Positions 1-9,765 of a stretch of 64,000 nucleotides of DNA are shown here, piece after piece. Position 1 is the stretch's first letter; each line of letters begins with the position of its first letter. The DNA comes from JASHSH01 sp036490215 (GTDB taxonomy: Bacteria; Pseudomonadota; Alphaproteobacteria; Rhodospirillales; Magnetospirillaceae). Location: contig DASXEH010000014.1 in assembly GCA_036490215.1 (NCBI GenBank), forward strand, positions 1 to 64,000. Reading direction: 5' to 3'. Below the pieces are notes generated by a model. The model saw nothing but the letters and a program-made list of their open reading frames with translations. It made no database searches and was not told the origin of the DNA. The translations under genes were made by a program, and so were the position numbers.

Positions 1-777
<777 letters not shown>

Positions 778-862
778 CACCGTCTCCATCGACTGATGCG
801 TTTCATTGGTGCATTTCGCACCGCAACAGGTTTAGGGGCAAATCCGGCGAATTTGTGGACGC

Positions 863-3169
863 CTAGCCCTCGACCTTGGCGAAATCGGCCACGCGATCCA
901 TGGCCTTAACGATGCCCGACAAAAGTCGCAGCCGGTTAACGCGCAAAGCAGCGTCTTCGGCATTAACCGTAACCTTGTCGAAGAAGGCGTCGATCGGCGC
1001 ACGCAGCTTGGCGAGCGCGGCCATGGCGCCGGCGAAGTCTTCAGAGGAGCGCGCGGCGCTCGACTGCGCTTCGGTGGCAGCGATGGCGTCGGCGAGGGTC
1101 TTTTCCTCTGGCGCGGCGAACAGACCGGCATCGGTGTCACCACCATACTTGGCGCTATCCTTGCCCTCTTCGATGCGAAGAATATTCGCGGCGCGGCGAT
1201 AGGCGATCAGCAGATTGGCGCCATCGTCGCTCTTCAAAAAATCGGCCAGGGCCTCGATGCGCGCGACGAGCCGCACCAGATCGTCCTCGGCGCGGCCCGT
1301 GGCAGCCGCGATCAGATCGTGGCGCGCGCCCTGGTCACGCAGATAGACCTTCAGCCGGTCGATGATGAAGTCGAGGATTTCCTTGCCCGCATTCGGCGCG
1401 TCTTTGCTATAGGCGACCACCGCACGCTGGATCATGGTCCACAGCATCACGCGGACCTTGTTGTCCAAGATCAGGCGGATGATGCCGATACCGGCGCGAC
1501 GCAGCGCAAAGGGGTCCTTCGAGCCGGTCGGCTTCTCGCCGATGGCGAAGAACCCGGCCAGCGTGTCGAACTTGTCGGCCAACGCCACCGCAATCGAGAT
1601 CGGCGCGCTGGGCACCGAATCGTCAGGGCCCTGCGGCTTGTAGTGCTCGGCGATGGCCTGAGCCACTTCCGGCTTTTCGCCGTCATGGAGCGCGTAGTAG
1701 CGGCCCATCACGCCTTGCAGCTCGGGGAACTCGCCGACCATTTCAGTGACGAGGTCAGCCTTGCATAGAAGCGCGGCGCGATCGGCCAGCGCGGCATCGC
1801 ATTTGGTGTGAAGCGCAAACAGCTTCGCCAGCTCGCGCACGCGTTCGACCTTGTCGGCGACGGTGCCCAGACCTTCGAAGAAGGTCCGCTCGCCGAGTTT
1901 CGCCACACGCGACGCGAGAGGTGTTTTCTTATCCTGCTCCCAGAAGAAACGGGCATCGGAGAGGCGCGGACGCAACACACGCTCATTACCCGAGGCGATG
2001 GTCTTGCCGTTGTCCGGCGTCTCCATATTGGAGATCACCAGGAACTTCGAGGAGAGCTTGCCGGCCTTGTCGAGCAGCGCGAAATATTTCTGATGGGTGC
2101 GCATGGCGGTGATCAACACCTCCTGCGGCACGCCCATGAACTGCTCGTCGATTGCGCCCGTGAGCACGACCGGCCATTCGACCAAACCTGTCACCTCGTC
2201 GAGCAGACCGATATCGGGACGCAAGGACAGGCCGAGCTTGGCCGCGGCCTCCTGCGTCGCCTTGTCGATGATCGCGCGCCGCTCGGCCTGATCGAGGATC
2301 ACCTTGGCCGCGCGCAGCTTCGTCTGATACTCCGCAAAGTTAGCGACCGCGATCGCGGCCGGCGCGAGGAAGCGATGGCCGTACGTAATGTTATTTGCTT
2401 TGATTCTGTGGGGAGCACGACCAATGGAAGACACATTAGTTTCAGCCAAAATATCCGGGCTATCGAGAAGCGAGCCTGAATCGACCGTGAGGCCAATTGC
2501 TTCTCCGCCGAATATGCAGAGCACATTGTGGATTGGTCGAACCCAACCAAATCTGCTTGAGCCCCAACGCATCGATTTCGGCCACGGGAATTTGACCAAA
2601 ACATCCCGCACAATGTCCGGCAGAAGTGCCGATGTAGCTTGGGCCTCTGCACAGATGTAGGCAAAGATCACAGATCCCTTGTCGGTCGGACGCGATTTGA
2701 CTTCCACGCCGAACCAGCGCCCATTTCTTTCGAACGCGATATCTAGGCGTCTCCCAGGAGCCATCGGCACCTGGCGCGCCACGTTTTTTACGCCAACTTC
2801 GCGCAACGCTTTGGCGACTAGCTCTTCCGCGACCTCGCCGCGAGCGCCACTTGGCGCCACGTGTTTGTTAAAAGTTTCTTCCAGCTTTGCCGCATCAACG
2901 CCGAAATTGCGGAAGAACCCCGCGAGAGCCTTGGCCGGGGCATCGGCACGAGGGCCCTTGCGTTCCTCTTCGAGCGGAGGAGTGTGGTCGGGCAGGCCGT
3001 CGATCACCAGCGTGAGGCGACGCGGTGTCACATAAGCATCGGCGCGCGTCCAGGCGAGGCCGGCGGCCTTCAACCCATCGGTGACGAGGCGCTTGAGATC
3101 CTCGGCGGCGCGCACCTGCATGCGCGCGGGAATTTCCTCGGAGAAAATTTCGAGCAGCAGTTCGGGCAT
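863..3169 (-). CDS. glyS: Glycyl-tRNA synthetase beta subunit with an internal insertion
   Basis: Beta subunit of the alpha2beta2 glycyl-tRNA synthetase; it contributes tRNA binding while GlyQ carries the aminoacylation site. The N-terminus MPELLLEIFSEEIPARMQ, the block KFPWPKSMRWG (about residues 193-203), TYGHRFLAP (262-270) and AMRTHQKYF are typical of the family. At 768 residues it is about 75-80 longer than the usual 690 or so. The excess maps mainly to residues 98-161, where GEVAEELVAKALREVG and RLDIAFERNGRWFGVEVKSR look like a compact PD-(D/E)XK nuclease fold. A smaller excess lies at about 231-254. DNA from about 2340 to 2900 is visibly AT-richer than the flanks (29 of 60 bases G/C at 2401-2460). 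The frame is intact, so a functional protein is expected. It starts 3 bases after glyQ ends. Confidence 0.95.
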   Translation of the reverse strand: MPELLLEIFSEEIPARMQVRAAEDLKRLVTDGLKAAGLAWTRADAYVTPRRLTLVIDGLPDHTPPLEEERKGPRADAPAKALAGFFRNFGVDAAKLEETFNKHVAPSGARGEVAEELVAKALREVGVKNVARQVPMAPGRRLDIAFERNGRWFGVEVKSRPTDKGSVIFAYICAEAQATSALLPDIVRDVLVKFPWPKSMRWGSSRFGWVRPIHNVLCIFGGEAIGLTVDSGSLLDSPDILAETNVSSIGRAPHRIKANNITYGHRFLAPAAIAVANFAEYQTKLRAAKVILDQAERRAIIDKATQEAAAKLGLSLRPDIGLLDEVTGLVEWPVVLTGAIDEQFMGVPQEVLITAMRTHQKYFALLDKAGKLSSKFLVISNMETPDNGKTIASGNERVLRPRLSDARFFWEQDKKTPLASRVAKLGERTFFEGLGTVADKVERVRELAKLFALHTKCDAALADRAALLCKADLVTEMVGEFPELQGVMGRYYALHDGEKPEVAQAIAEHYKPQGPDDSVPSAPISIAVALADKFDTLAGFFAIGEKPTGSKDPFALRRAGIGIIRLILDNKVRVMLWTMIQRAVVAYSKDAPNAGKEILDFIIDRLKVYLRDQGARHDLIAAATGRAEDDLVRLVARIEALADFLKSDDGANLLIAYRRAANILRIEEGKDSAKYGGDTDAGLFAAPEEKTLADAIAATEAQSSAARSSEDFAGAMAALAKLRAPIDAFFDKVTVNAEDAALRVNRLRLLSGIVKAMDRVADFAKVEG

Positions 3170-3172
3170 GGC

Positions 3173-4036
3173 CTAGTTCGCCCCCTGCTTGGCGAGCCAG
3201 CCTTCGCAACACGCTTTGGCTAACACGCGCACGCGACCAATGTATGACTGGCGCTCGGCCACCGAAATCGCGCCACGCGCATCGAGCAGATTGAAACGAT
3301 GGCTGGCTTTGATGCATTGGTCGTAGGCGGGCAGCGGCAGCGCGGCGGCGACCAGCGCCTTGCACTCGGCCTCCGCGTCCTCGAAATGCTTGAGCAGCAT
3401 CGCCGTGTTGGCGTGTTCGAAATTGTGCGCGGAATATTCGCGTTCGGCTTCGAGGAAAACGTCGCCGTATTTCACGCCTTCGCCGTTGAAGTCGAGATCG
3501 TAAATATTCTCGACGCCCTGGATGTACATCGCCAGGCGCTCGAGCCCGTAGGTGAGTTCGAACGAGACCGGGTCGCATTCGATGCCGCCCACCTGTTGGA
3601 AATAGGTGAACTGCGTCACCTCCATCCCGTCGCACCACACTTCCCAGCCGAGGCCCCAGGCGCCCAAGGTCGGGCTTTCCCAGTCGTCCTCGACGAAGCG
3701 GATGTCATGGGCCAATGGATCGATGCCGAGATGGCGCAGGCTTTCGAGATAGAGTTCCTGCGCATCGGCCGGTGACGGCTTCCAGATCACCTGAAACTGA
3801 TAATAGTGCTGGAGCCGATTCGGGTTCTCACCATAGCGCCCGTCCTTCGGACGGCGCGAAGGCTGGACATAAGCGGCCTTCCAGGGCTGCGGCCCGAGCG
3901 CGCGCAGGGTGGTCGCGGGATGGAACGTGCCGGCGCCGACTTCCATATCGTAAGGCTGGAGGATCAGGCAGCCCTTGTCCGCCCAGAACTCCTGCAACTT
4001 CAGGATCAGCGATTGGAAACTCGGCCCGCGTGCCAT
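3173..4036 (-). CDS. glyQ: Glycyl-tRNA synthetase alpha subunit
   Basis: Catalytic alpha subunit of the bacterial tetrameric glycyl-tRNA synthetase (class II). The 287-residue length and the blocks LILKLQEFWADKGCLILQPY near the N-terminus, GAGTFHPATTLRALGP, YVQPSRRPKDGRYGENPNRL and GGIECDPVSFELTYGLERLA are diagnostic. It is the first gene of a minus-strand glyQ-glyS pair, and glyS starts 3 bases downstream, so coupled translation is likely. Nothing in this subunit looks unusual, in contrast to its partner. Confidence 0.98.
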   Translation of the reverse strand: MARGPSFQSLILKLQEFWADKGCLILQPYDMEVGAGTFHPATTLRALGPQPWKAAYVQPSRRPKDGRYGENPNRLQHYYQFQVIWKPSPADAQELYLESLRHLGIDPLAHDIRFVEDDWESPTLGAWGLGWEVWCDGMEVTQFTYFQQVGGIECDPVSFELTYGLERLAMYIQGVENIYDLDFNGEGVKYGDVFLEAEREYSAHNFEHANTAMLLKHFEDAEAECKALVAAALPLPAYDQCIKASHRFNLLDARGAISVAERQSYIGRVRVLAKACCEGWLAKQGAN

Positions 4037-4197
4037 GAAAACCCTTTGCGGCGCTGGTATTTCTGCGCGCGGCCCGCACCCCGGCCGTAACGGTTGGGCT
4101 GATATACAATAGGGTCATTTGCCCCGCAACGCGGGAAACGGGCACAGTGGCCTCAAATCAGAGCCCAAACAGATACCAAAGCGGATCGGAGGAACGG

Positions 4198-5109
4198 ATG
4201 AAGAAGCGCATCGTTTTCACGGGCGGCAGTGGCAAGGCCGGTAAATGGGCGATCCAACACCTGGTCGAGGCCGGATATGAGGTCCTGAACCTCGATACCA
4301 AGCCGCTCGACAATCCCAAGGTGCGGACCCTGATCACCGACCTGACCAATCCGGGCCAGGTCTATAACGCGCTCTCCTCCTATACCGGCCTGGCCGAGTT
4401 CGACCCCAACCTGACACCCCAGCCGATCGACGCGGTGGTGCACTTCGCTGCGATCCCGCGCATCCTGATCGTGCCCGATGGCGAGCTGTTCCGGATCAAC
4501 GTGATGAGCACGTACAACGTGATCGAGGCGGCATCGGCGCTGGGCATCAAGAAGGTGATCATTGCTTCGTCCGAGACGATCCACGGCGTCATCTTCGCCA
4601 ATTACGACCGTGATCCGGTGTACTTGCCGCTCGACGAGGACTATCCGATCGATCCGCCGGATACCTATGCGCTGTCCAAGCGCATCAACGAGGACACGGC
4701 GCGGGCCTTCGTCACCCGCCATAACGGCAAGATGGACATCTATTGCCTGCGTATCGGCAATGTGATGGAGCCGCACGAATACGCGAAGTTCCCCGAGTTC
4801 TTCAAAGATCCGGGCGGGCGCAAGAAGCTGACCTGGAGCTATGTCGACGCCCGCGATTTGGGCGAGATCGCACGGCTGGGCATCGAGAAGGATGGGCTGG
4901 GCTTCCAGGTTTTCGTGGCCGCCGCCGAGGACAACTCATCCGACTTGCCGACGCCGGAACTGTTGAAGCGCTTCTATCCCAAGGTGCCGGTGAAAGGCAC
5001 GGTAGGCGAATGGGATGCGCTGCTCTCGCCCAAGAAGGCCCAGAAAGTGCTGGGCTGGAAACAGCTTCACCACTGGCGCGACTATGTGAAGGGGTACGAG
5101 AAGAAGTGA
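4198..5109 (+). CDS. NAD(P)-dependent epimerase/dehydratase family protein
   Basis: Extended short-chain dehydrogenase of 303 residues. The N-terminal nucleotide-binding motif is TGGSGKAGKW, and the catalytic tyrosine and lysine are in YALSK. A serine in ASSETIHG fits the usual SDR triad. I chose the ATG at 4198 because GGAGG lies just upstream and the Rossmann motif follows immediately; an upstream ATG at 4147 would add 17 unrelated residues. The substrate cannot be read from sequence; sugar nucleotides or uronates are typical for the family. It stands alone, divergent from glyQ and convergent with the dihydroorotase gene, with a palindromic repeat between them. Confidence 0.85.
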   Translation: MKKRIVFTGGSGKAGKWAIQHLVEAGYEVLNLDTKPLDNPKVRTLITDLTNPGQVYNALSSYTGLAEFDPNLTPQPIDAVVHFAAIPRILIVPDGELFRINVMSTYNVIEAASALGIKKVIIASSETIHGVIFANYDRDPVYLPLDEDYPIDPPDTYALSKRINEDTARAFVTRHNGKMDIYCLRIGNVMEPHEYAKFPEFFKDPGGRKKLTWSYVDARDLGEIARLGIEKDGLGFQVFVAAAEDNSSDLPTPELLKRFYPKVPVKGTVGEWDALLSPKKAQKVLGWKQLHHWRDYVKGYEKK

Positions 5110-5141
5110 GGCTTTTCTGATTGCCGCATCGAAAATTTGAA

Positions 5142-5228
5142 GCGTCATCACCGGGCTTGTCCCGGTGATCCACGTCTTTCTCTTTGAAGTAAAGGCGTGG
5201 ATGCCCGGCACAAGGCCGGGCATGACGA
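5142..5228. repeat. Interspersed palindromic repeat, family A, copy 1
   Basis: Two inverted half-sites flank a short variable centre. The left half reads CGTCATCACCGGGCTTGTCC and the right half ends CAAGGCCGGGCATGACG. Each half is itself a hairpin. A nearly identical copy lies at 60325-60412, and a rearranged copy at 21203-21290. This copy sits between two convergent genes, where it could act as a bidirectional hairpin barrier. No mobilising transposase is visible nearby. Confidence 0.85.
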
Positions 5229-5230
5229 AT

Positions 5231-6571
5231 TCAGTTGGAAGCCGTTTCCTTGAATCGCAGTGGCAGACCCGCCGGATCGCCTAGCAGCGCGCCATCGCGC
5301 ATCACCACGTGGCCGCGGATGACGGTCATCATCGGCCAGCCGGTGACCTGCATCCCGTCAAAGGGCGTCCAGCCGCAGCGGCTGGCGATCCACTGATTGG
5401 TGATGCGCTTCTTCGCCTTGAGGTCGACGATGGAGATGTCCGCGTCGTTGCCTTCGACGATCGCGCCCTTGCCGATCATGCCGTAGATGCGCGCCGCGCC
5501 GGCGCTGGTCAGATCGACCAGCCGTGCCAGGCTCAGCCGCCCCGCATTCATGTGATCAAGCATCAGCGGCAGCAGCGTCTGCACACCGGGCATGCCCGAC
5601 GGCGTATTGGGATAGGCGGCGGCCTTTTCCTCACGCGTGTGCGGTGCGTGATCCGAACCGATGACATCGACCACGCCCTCGTCGATCGCACGCCACAGCG
5701 CGGCGCGGTGTCCGGCATCGCGGATCGGCGGATTCATCTGCGCAAACGTGCCCAGCCGTTCGTAGCATTCGGGCGCAACCAGCGTGAGATGCTGCGGCGT
5801 CACCTCGACCGAGGCGATATCCTTGGCCTGAGCCAGCATCACCATCTCTTCCGCCGTTGTGGTATGCAGGATGTGCACGCGGCGCTTGGCGGCACGGGCC
5901 AGGCGCAACACACGTTCGGTGGCGCGGCGCGCGGTTTCGGCATCGCGCCAGACGGGATGATTGACGGGACTGCCGACCGCAAGGTGCTTGCGCTCGACCA
6001 GCCGCGCTTCGTCTTCGGCATGAACGGCGACGCGGCGTGAGCCCGATGCGAGGACACGGGCGACATTCTCGTCATCGGCCACCAGCAGCGTGCCGGTGGA
6101 GCTGCCCATGAACATCTTCACACCCGAACAGCCGGGCAGACGCTCGAGCGTCTTCAATTGATCGACATTCTCCGGCGTCGCACCGACGAAGAACGCATGA
6201 TCGACCCAGGCACGATCTTTGGCGCGGGCGAGCTTGTCGGCCAGCGCCTCGGCCGTGGTGGTCGGCGGTTTGGTGTTGGGCATCTCGCAGATCGCGGTGA
6301 CGCCGCCCAGCGCCGCGGCCGCCGTGCCGGTGCCGAGATCTTCCTTATGCTCGTTGCCCGGCTCGCGCAGATGCACCTGGGTGTCGATCACGCCGGGTAG
6401 CAAGGTCAGGCCCCTGCAGTCGATCGTCTCGGCAGCTTTGGCGCCGGCGAGCCGACCGATCTCGGCGATGCGCCCTTTGCGGATGCCGATATCGGCCTCA
6501 AGCAAACCATCGGGCGTGAAGACCTGGCCGCCGGTGAAGAGCAGATCGAGCGGGGTTTCGTCCTTGATCAT
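5231..6571 (-). CDS. pyrC: Dihydroorotase
   Basis: Amidohydrolase of 446 residues that cyclises carbamoyl-aspartate to dihydroorotate in pyrimidine synthesis. The zinc-binding DTQVHLREPG motif is near residue 63, the lysine that is carboxylated to bridge the metals is in GVKMFMGSSTG, and GSDHAPHTREEK supplies later ligands. This layout matches the multifunctional-type dihydroorotase (TIGR00857-like). Allantoinase and hydantoinase share the fold, so the exact substrate is inferred. Its start codon overlaps the stop of the upstream glycosyltransferase gene by 4 bases, so they are co-transcribed even though the functions look unrelated. Confidence 0.88.
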   Translation of the reverse strand: MIKDETPLDLLFTGGQVFTPDGLLEADIGIRKGRIAEIGRLAGAKAAETIDCRGLTLLPGVIDTQVHLREPGNEHKEDLGTGTAAAALGGVTAICEMPNTKPPTTTAEALADKLARAKDRAWVDHAFFVGATPENVDQLKTLERLPGCSGVKMFMGSSTGTLLVADDENVARVLASGSRRVAVHAEDEARLVERKHLAVGSPVNHPVWRDAETARRATERVLRLARAAKRRVHILHTTTAEEMVMLAQAKDIASVEVTPQHLTLVAPECYERLGTFAQMNPPIRDAGHRAALWRAIDEGVVDVIGSDHAPHTREEKAAAYPNTPSGMPGVQTLLPLMLDHMNAGRLSLARLVDLTSAGAARIYGMIGKGAIVEGNDADISIVDLKAKKRITNQWIASRCGWTPFDGMQVTGWPMMTVIRGHVVMRDGALLGDPAGLPLRFKETASN

Positions 6572-7596
6572 GAGCTTTTGTCCACGAGGCGCTGATAAAG
6601 GTTGCGATAGGCGTCGACGATCTTGGCCTTGGTGAATTCGGCTTCGTAGGTCTCGCGCCCACCCGAGATCAGCACCACGCGTAGCGCCTTGTCCTCGATG
6701 ATGCGGCTGAGCGCCAAGGCCAGCGCCGAAGAATCATCGATCGGCACCATCAGCCCGTTCTTGCCGTCCTTCACATAGGCGCTCGGACCGGCGGCGGCGG
6801 CGGCCACCAGTGACACGCCGCTCTGCCAGGCTTCCACCATCACCGTACCGAAAGGCTCGTAACGCGAGGGCAATGCCAGGATATCGGCCGCGCGCAGCAG
6901 CGCGCCGCGATCGGCGCGCCAGCCAAGGAAACGCACGCGATCGCCCACACCGAGCTTGTTGGCCAGACGTTCGAGCTCAGGCCGCAACTCGCCGTCGCCC
7001 GCGATCCACAACCACGCGCCATGGACCAACGACAGCGCGTGCAGCAGCGTGTCGATGCCCTTCTTCTCGTGAAGACGCGCCAGAACCAGAATCAGCGGCA
7101 CGCCATCGGGCGTGCCCCAGGCGGCGCGCTCGACCTTGGGTCCGTCATCGAGCAGCGCGAAGGTGTGGATCGCATGAGCGCGATCTTCGGCGCAACCCGA
7201 CTCGACGATATGGCGGCGGATGTCGCGGGTGACGCCGACGAAATGATCGCAACTCGTATAGCGGCGCAGATCGTAATAGCCGCCGAACCAGCCGATGGCG
7301 GGAACCGATGTGCGCGGCAGATGGCTGGCGGCGCGGCCTTGCCACACCTGGATCACGTCGGGCTTGTGTTTGCGGATCAGGTTGCCCAGCGCCCAGCGGC
7401 CCCAGGCGGGAAACGGCGCGGCGGGATAAGACACGAGAGGCACGCCGGCGGCGGCCAGACGCGTGGCGCGGTCGGTGTCCTTGCGCGTGACAGCCACCTG
7501 TTCGACGCCGGCTTCATGCAGCGCCAGAACCAGATCGGCGTAGAAGGTCTCGGCTCCGCCTTGCGGCGCGCCGGCCATGATCTGCATGACCTTCAT
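6568..7596 (-). CDS. Glycosyltransferase family 4 protein
   Basis: GT-B fold glycosyltransferase of 342 residues. The N-terminal MKVMQIMAGAPQGGAETFYA contains the glycine-rich acceptor-side loop. The donor-site half holds LARLHEKKGIDTLLHAL, IAGDGELRPELERLA and the E-x7-E-type region around RYEPFGTVMVEAWQSG. It probably transfers a sugar onto a cell-surface lipid or polysaccharide, but neither sugar nor acceptor is visible. It is translationally coupled (4-base overlap) to the dihydroorotase gene. A second family 4 enzyme lies at the far end of the window. Confidence 0.9.
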   Translation of the reverse strand: MKVMQIMAGAPQGGAETFYADLVLALHEAGVEQVAVTRKDTDRATRLAAAGVPLVSYPAAPFPAWGRWALGNLIRKHKPDVIQVWQGRAASHLPRTSVPAIGWFGGYYDLRRYTSCDHFVGVTRDIRRHIVESGCAEDRAHAIHTFALLDDGPKVERAAWGTPDGVPLILVLARLHEKKGIDTLLHALSLVHGAWLWIAGDGELRPELERLANKLGVGDRVRFLGWRADRGALLRAADILALPSRYEPFGTVMVEAWQSGVSLVAAAAAGPSAYVKDGKNGLMVPIDDSSALALALSRIIEDKALRVVLISGGRETYEAEFTKAKIVDAYRNLYQRLVDKSS

Positions 7597-7705
7597 CTGT
7601 GCGCTCCCCTCGCGCGCTTTATGGGCGCGCCGTCATTGGACGCCCGATTGCTACAGCAGACGGGCCACGGGGTCTACCGGTTGAATGAGAGCCGGCGCAG
7701 CGGCC

Positions 7706-8098
7706 TCAGAATTCGCCCAGAATGCCGACCAGACGCTTCTTCAGCGCATCGAGGCTGAAGGGCTTGGCGATATAGCTGGTGACGCCCGCCTTGAGCGCCG
7801 CCTCGATGCGGTCGCGCGAGGCTTCGCCGGTGATCATGATGAAGGGCGTCTTGTCATAGCCCGGCTCCTTGCGGATCGCTTGCAGCAGTTGCAGGCCGGA
7901 AACCGAATGCATGTTCCAGTCGGACAGGATCAGGCCGACATCGCCCTTGAACTCGCGCAGCTTCTGCAGCGCCGTGATGGCGCTATTTGCCATTTCGATA
8001 TTGCGAAACCCGAATTGCCGCAGGAAATCGCGCATCAATTCCAGCGCGGCATCCTGATCGTCGACGACCAATATGCGGATCGTTTTGTCGACTGCCAT
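7706..8098 (-). CDS. Single-domain response regulator (CheY-like)
   Basis: Receiver domain of 130 residues with no output domain. Acidic residues are in IRILVVDDQDAALEL, the phospho-acceptor aspartate is in LILSDWNMHSVSG, the conserved threonine is in FIMITGEASRD, and the lysine is in YIAKPFSLDALKK. It lies 4 bases downstream of a paralogous receiver gene on the same strand. The two share the end pattern KKRLVxxLGEF, so they look like a tandem duplication. No histidine kinase is in the window, so the partner is unknown. Confidence 0.92.
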   Translation of the reverse strand: MAVDKTIRILVVDDQDAALELMRDFLRQFGFRNIEMANSAITALQKLREFKGDVGLILSDWNMHSVSGLQLLQAIRKEPGYDKTPFIMITGEASRDRIEAALKAGVTSYIAKPFSLDALKKRLVGILGEF

Positions 8099-8102
8099 AG
8101 CT

Positions 8103-8495
8103 TCAGAACTCTCCCAAAACCGATACGAGGCGTTTCTTCACCGCGTCGGGGCTGAAGGGCTTCATGATATAGCTCGACACGCCCGCCTGCATGGCGGCGA
8201 TCACACGGTCCTTGGTATTTTCGCCGGTGACCATGATGAAGGGCGTGGTGGCGAGATCCTTGTCGCCGCGCATCGTCTCCAGCAACTGCAGCCCGGTCAT
8301 CGGCTTCATGTTCCAGTCGGAGATCACCAGCCCATAGGGATCGATGGCCGCGCGCAGCTTCTCAAGCGCCTGGGCGCCGTCCTTGGCGGCGTCGATATTG
8401 CGAAAGCCGAACTTCCGCAAAATGCTGCGCAGGATTTCCAGAACGGTGTCCTGATCGTCGACGATAAGAACGCGAATTCCGGGTTCCAGGGGCAT
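8103..8495 (-). CDS. Single-domain response regulator (CheY-like), paralogue of its neighbour
   Basis: Receiver-only protein. Motifs are VLIVDDQDTVLEILRS, the phospho-acceptor aspartate in LVISDWNMKPMTG, the threonine in FIMVTGENTKD and the lysine in YIMKPFSPDAVKK. The ATG at 8495 starts directly before the first strand (MPLEPGIRVLIVDDQ); an upstream ATG at 8540 would add 15 residues that no receiver needs. The upstream member of a two-gene unit; the downstream copy begins 4 bases after its stop. Likely role: phospho-relay or control of a diffusible target, in the manner of CheY. Confidence 0.9.
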   Translation of the reverse strand: MPLEPGIRVLIVDDQDTVLEILRSILRKFGFRNIDAAKDGAQALEKLRAAIDPYGLVISDWNMKPMTGLQLLETMRGDKDLATTPFIMVTGENTKDRVIAAMQAGVSSYIMKPFSPDAVKKRLVSVLGEF

Positions 8496-8689
8496 GGCGT
8501 CTGAGGCACCGTCCGAAGCCCGGCCGAAAAGGCGAGACAAGGCTTATTGACGAAGAATTGCAGCAAAATTAATGCAAGATTGCACCGCGCGCCAGAGAGC
8601 GTAGACGCGAACCTGGACGCGCCGGCACAAACTGATGTGCGCCGCAGCACTTGCATGGCGCCGCCCCACCCCCCAAATTGACTATCACC

Positions 8690-9631
8690 ATGTCGGCTTT
8701 TCTGTTCTCGCCCCTTTCACACCGTGCCCTGATCGCCGTGACCGGCGAGGACCGGGGTGAATTCCTGCAAGGTTTGGTTTCAAACGATGTCGCCCAGGCC
8801 AGCGCCGATCGGGCGATCTGGAGCGCGTTTCTGACGCCGCAGGGGCGTTTCCTCCACGAGTTCTTCATCACCGAGCGCAACCTCGACGCGAAAGGCCCGA
8901 ATACTGGATTGGCGCTGGTGCTGGAGGCCGAGGCCGAACGCCGCGCCGATCTGGCCAAGCGCCTGTCGCTTTACAAGCTGCGCAGCAAGGTGGCCGTGGC
9001 GCCGCTCGAGGGCTGGAAGGTCTACGCGCTGTGGGGCGATGGCGCCGCCGCAGCCGCGGGGCTGAAGCCCGAGGCCGGCGCGGCCGTGGCATTGGGGTCC
9101 GGTGTCGCCTTTGTCGATCCGCGACTGCCCGAGGCGGGCCTGCGGGCTTGGCTGCCTGAAGGCGGTGAGAGCGCGCTGATCGCCGCCGGCTTCACCGCCG
9201 CCCCCTTGGCCGCGTGGGACGCGCAGCGCATGCGGCTCGGCCTGCCCGATGGCAGCCGCGATCTGGTGCCCGAGAAATCGATCCTGCTGGAGAACGGTTT
9301 CGACGAGCTGCGCGGCGTGGATTGGAAAAAGGGCTGCTATATGGGCCAGGAGCTGACGGCTCGAACCAAATATCGCGGCTTGGTGCGCAAGCGGCTGATG
9401 CCGGTGACGATCGAAGGTCCCGCGCCCGCGCCCGGCGACGCAATCATGCTGAACGACACCGAGGCCGGCGAGATGCGATCGTCGACCGGCGATGTCGGCC
9501 TCGCGCTGATCCGCCTCGAACAATTCGAGAAGGCCGCCACAGAAAACACACCGCTTCGGGCGGGAACCGCGCGTTTGCGGCCGATGCGCCCCGAATGGGC
9601 TGTTTTCACGCCGCCTGCAGCCGAATCTTGA
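8690..9631 (+). CDS. ygfZ: Folate-binding protein YgfZ/IBA57-like
   Basis: Tetrahydrofolate-dependent factor that helps assemble or repair [4Fe-4S] clusters in certain enzymes. The 313-residue protein shows the family signature KGCYMGQELTAR and, at the N-terminus, VTGEDRGEFLQGLVSNDV, both typical of the aminomethyltransferase-like fold. The ATG at 8690 is preferred because the conserved N-terminal segment starts there. It is monocistronic, divergent from the receiver genes. Confidence 0.93.
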   Translation: MSAFLFSPLSHRALIAVTGEDRGEFLQGLVSNDVAQASADRAIWSAFLTPQGRFLHEFFITERNLDAKGPNTGLALVLEAEAERRADLAKRLSLYKLRSKVAVAPLEGWKVYALWGDGAAAAAGLKPEAGAAVALGSGVAFVDPRLPEAGLRAWLPEGGESALIAAGFTAAPLAAWDAQRMRLGLPDGSRDLVPEKSILLENGFDELRGVDWKKGCYMGQELTARTKYRGLVRKRLMPVTIEGPAPAPGDAIMLNDTEAGEMRSSTGDVGLALIRLEQFEKAATENTPLRAGTARLRPMRPEWAVFTPPAAES

Positions 9632-9765
9632 GTCTTTGCCGTAGCCCAACTGTGGCGAAACTCAGACTTACCGCCTGATTCCCTGCCACATGGTCGCCAT
9701 AGGCGGCCCGTAACTCTGACCCTGTCACGCCGGCACTGAGGTGTGACAGCCGTTCGGAGACGACG

